64,000 nt of DNA from Neofusicoccum parvum (taxonomy: Eukaryota > Ascomycota > Dothideomycetes > Botryosphaeriales > Botryosphaeriaceae). Below are positions 61,726-64,000 of this stretch, piece by piece. The position numbers and the translations under genes were made by a program. The stretch covers positions 1,736,001 through 1,800,000 of the forward strand of contig CP087208.1 of NCBI GenBank assembly GCA_020912385.1. The letters are read 5' to 3'. The notes under the pieces are model-generated. The model made no database searches and was not told where the DNA came from. It saw only the letters and a program-made list of their open reading frames with translations. Position 1 is the stretch's first letter, and the number at the start of each line of letters is the position of its first letter.

Positions 61726-62925
61726 ATGCCCCCCACCGTCCTCATCACCGGCGCCGGCATCGCCGGCCCCGTCCTCGCCTTCTGGCTGCAGCGCGCGGGC
61801 TTCACCGTCACCGTCGTCGAGCGCTCCGCCGTGCCGCGCACCACGGGGCAGCAGATCGACGTGCGGGGCGCGGCGCTCTCGATCGTGGGGCGGATGGGGC
61901 TGGAGGGCGCGGTGCGGGCGCGCACGGTCAAGGAGCAGGGCATCGCGGCGGTCGACGGGGCGGGGCGGCGCGTGGCGGAGTTCGCGGCGCGCGCGGACGG
62001 CTCGGGCTTCACGGCGGACGTGGAGATCCTGCGCGGGGAGCTGGCGGCCGTGGTGTACGAGGCGACGAGGGAGCGCGTGGAGTATGTGTGGGGCGAGTGC
62101 GTGGCGGGCGTCGAGGAGGTCGAGGATGGGGTTGTGGTGAGGTTTGTGGGGGAGGGCCGCGCCGAGCGGAAGTTCGACTTGCTGGTTGCGGCGGATGGGA
62201 TGAATTCGAAGACGAGGGGGCTTGTGTTTGGGGATGAGGCAGTGTTGAAGGATCTTGGACAGCATATGGCCTTCTTCACCATTCCCTTCGACGAGGAAAA
62301 GGACACCGGATGGGCGACGTGGTACAACGCCCCTGGCGGAAGGCTGATCTTCATCAGGCCGGATGTGGAGCGTAAACGGACGGGTGCCTACTTTGGCATC
62401 TGTGGCAGCGACGTTCCCAAGGATTATCTCAAGCTCAGTGTCCCGGAACAGCAGGCCATGTGGGAAGGCCTCTTCAAAGACGCAGGTGGAGAAGCTGAGC
62501 GTGTCATCAAAGGAATGTATGCTGCCGATGATTTCTACATGCAGCAAATTGCGCAAACCAAGATGGCGCAATGGTCGAAAGGCCGCGTCGTGCTGCTTGG
62601 GGACTCGGCGTACTGTCCTTCACCAATATCGGGCCTCGGAGCTTCGTGTGCTATCATCGGGGCGTACATACTCGCAGGAGAGCTGAAGAAGCATGGATCG
62701 GATTTCAAGGCAGCATTCGCGGCATACGAAAAGACAACGAGACCAATCATTGAAAAGGCACAGAGACTACCACCTGGAGGTCCAGCTCTGGCCAATCCAC
62801 AGACTTCGTGGGGGATCTCGATTCTGAATGGTATTCTGAGTGCCATTTCCTGGTCAGGTCTGGCCAACTGGTTCCAGGGAGGAGCTATTGCAGGGCATGT
62901 TGATCTTCCCGAGTATGATTTCTGA
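61726..62925 (+). CDS. FAD-dependent aromatic-hydroxylase-type monooxygenase
   Basis: A 399-residue soluble flavoprotein of the p-hydroxybenzoate hydroxylase / tetracycline-modifying oxygenase superfamily, using NAD(P)H and oxygen on an aromatic or polyketide-like substrate. Single exon; ATG at 61726 in context ACACACCATGC. The Rossmann motif VLITGAGIAGPVLAFWLQRA is at residues 5-24; QQIDVRGAALSIVGRMGL is typical of the subgroup; FDLLVAADGMNSKTR carries the DG motif; and VVLLGDSAYCPSPISGLGAS is the GD motif that holds the FAD ribityl chain. The last 40 residues include a moderately hydrophobic stretch but no clear membrane anchor. Not closely like the PaxM-type enzyme at 24263-25856. The 5' half is GC-rich, the 3' half less so. 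Confidence 0.92.
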   Translation: MPPTVLITGAGIAGPVLAFWLQRAGFTVTVVERSAVPRTTGQQIDVRGAALSIVGRMGLEGAVRARTVKEQGIAAVDGAGRRVAEFAARADGSGFTADVEILRGELAAVVYEATRERVEYVWGECVAGVEEVEDGVVVRFVGEGRAERKFDLLVAADGMNSKTRGLVFGDEAVLKDLGQHMAFFTIPFDEEKDTGWATWYNAPGGRLIFIRPDVERKRTGAYFGICGSDVPKDYLKLSVPEQQAMWEGLFKDAGGEAERVIKGMYAADDFYMQQIAQTKMAQWSKGRVVLLGDSAYCPSPISGLGASCAIIGAYILAGELKKHGSDFKAAFAAYEKTTRPIIEKAQRLPPGGPALANPQTSWGISILNGILSAISWSGLANWFQGGAIAGHVDLPEYDF

Positions 62926-62983
62926 TTAGGGGCTGGAGTATCGGGATCCACATTGTGTTTCTTCAACCTAGTCTGCTCATGGG

Positions 62984-63473
62984 TTATGGATTTGTCGACT
63001 TTGTCACGGAATGTTCAAGAAGCTCCACAATGTCCGTTTTCCTTGCCGAACTGGCGTTGTCCAATGGTTTTGCTCTTTCCCCCGTTTTGTAGACTGGATC
63101 AGCACTATATCTCAAGAGTACTCTTACGCAGTCAAAGCTACCGTATCTCGCTACAAATTGAAGGGCGCTTTCACCAGAACTGTTTCTTTCCATCCACCCT
63201 TATCCCAAGTTTCATGAGAGAGGAAACAAAATTGTGCTGGTTTCTCCACACTACATACATAAGCAAATTGAAATTGGGATTCTGTGAGATGATGAAGGTT
63301 AGTTCTGAACATCCGGACTTATTTTTATCCTCAACAGCACTGTCAAACAGTAACAATTTATATTTTTTCAGGTTTATGTGTGGGCGTGCTTCTTCAATAT
63401 TGTGTGGGCGGCGGCAAAGCTGGACCCTGATATGCAAGGTTCCCAATGAGGCATAGCCGGAAGAATGGAACAA
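62984..63473 (-). pseudogene. Ankyrin-repeat protein relic
   Basis: The frame at 63193-62984 encodes clear ankyrin repeat sequence: GESALQFVARYGSFDCVRVL, then LLRYSADP, PLDNASSARKTDIVELLEH. Just upstream the frame shifts: an overlapping frame (63473-63171) reads LMKLGIRVDGKKQFW and stops, and the two would join in one repeat (KLGIRVDG to NSSGES) if an indel were removed. Further upstream only loose similarity remains. No ATG with a plausible N-terminal domain is seen. Most likely the tail end of a decayed ankyrin gene, perhaps of the NACHT-ankyrin kind; a spliced functional gene extending outside the recognisable part is less likely. Confidence 0.5.
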
Positions 63474-64000
63474 CTTCGAACGTCTAAGTTATTGAGATGG
63501 AATCGATTTCCAATTGATTCTAAATAGATTCAACTAGTAACACTCCGCTAGAAGACACGAGACGCGCTTCGCGTGTGCGACAGACTATGTATATGCTCTC
63601 ACCCGCGACATACGAGTTCTCACCACCTGATAATTTAGTGTCCTACTGTATGTACTGTAAACACAACTGGAGCGCATCAAAAACCAGCGCTGAATGCAAT
63701 TCACAAGCCGTCGACATCAAGAACCTGAACCAAAGCAGAGTTGGAGCTCATTCAGTGCACAGAGCTTTTGGTCTAATCACAAGCGCGGCTCGCCCGCTTC
63801 CCAAGCCGCAGACCTATCGAACCATATTCCTCCCACCATTCCTACGAAACCACGGCGCCAGCTTGACACAGCCTCACCTGAACCCGCCCACCCCCACCCT
63901 CCTTCTTATACCCGACGCGACACCGCGCCGCCCAGCTCTCCAGCTCAGCCCGAGAAAGGCCGCCAACATCCTTCTCGGCGTTGGCCCCCCGCAGCCCGTC
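63474..64000. other. Window end, no supported gene
   Basis: No coding feature recognised. C-rich sequence in the last 150 bases could be the 5' flank of a gene beyond the window. Confidence 0.4.

Overview
This window is nuclear DNA of a filamentous ascomycete (Pezizomycotina). Four things point there: inferred introns are mostly 47-66 nt with GT-AG ends and CTGAC/CTAAC-like branch sites; Zn(II)2Cys6 regulators, a HET protein and a STAND/NLR-like protein are present; secreted GH55 and GH28 enzymes are present; and a KRE2/MNT1-type mannosyltransferase is present. A plant-associated Dothideomycete is my best guess, but the class is not proven from sequence alone. I rebuilt exon structures by hand by joining frames at GT-AG sites; most joins restore family-typical sequence across the junction.

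Layout. 0.6-5.3 kb: secreted GH55 exo-beta-1,3-glucanase and a cupin protein. 6.3-10.9 kb: a Zn2Cys6 regulator divergent from a sulfite-oxidase-type molybdoenzyme. 11.5-17 kb: a Pro/Gln-rich orphan and a HET-domain protein. 17.5-19.3 kb: two tandem secreted RNases of the N1/T1/U2 family, not visible as single ORFs because each has three exons. 19.7-24 kb: a head-to-head pair of tRNA genes, cysteinyl-tRNA synthetase and the TRM61 m1A58 methyltransferase subunit. 24.3-31.4 kb: a PaxM-like FAD monooxygenase, a secreted eight-exon epoxide hydrolase and a C2H2+Zn2Cys6 regulator, a possible small pathway. 31.8-36.4 kb: two uncharacterised proteins, one with F-box-like motifs and one coiled-coil. 37-47.5 kb: QTRT2 (queuine insertion into tRNA), rhamnogalacturonan hydrolase (GH28), a GT15 mannosyltransferase, and a GCP5-like gamma-tubulin complex protein. 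47.9-54.6 kb: a glycosylated membrane protein, a GNAT acetyltransferase, a broken protein kinase gene and an uncharacterised coiled-coil protein. 56.8-63.5 kb: a 1,494-residue NLR-like STAND protein, a second FAD monooxygenase, and an ankyrin-repeat relic.

How the parts may work together. Housekeeping genes (CysRS, TRM61, QTRT2, GT15, GCP5) alternate with accessory genes for plant cell-wall attack (GH55, GH28), possible extracellular RNA attack or effector function (the RNase pair), self/non-self recognition (HET, NLR, ankyrin relic) and small-molecule oxidation. The most interesting item is the RNase pair: a tandem duplication in which one copy has replaced the first catalytic histidine by cysteine, and the other has replaced the active-site tyrosine by tryptophan. 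No transposon, CRISPR array, rRNA or convincing tRNA gene was seen.
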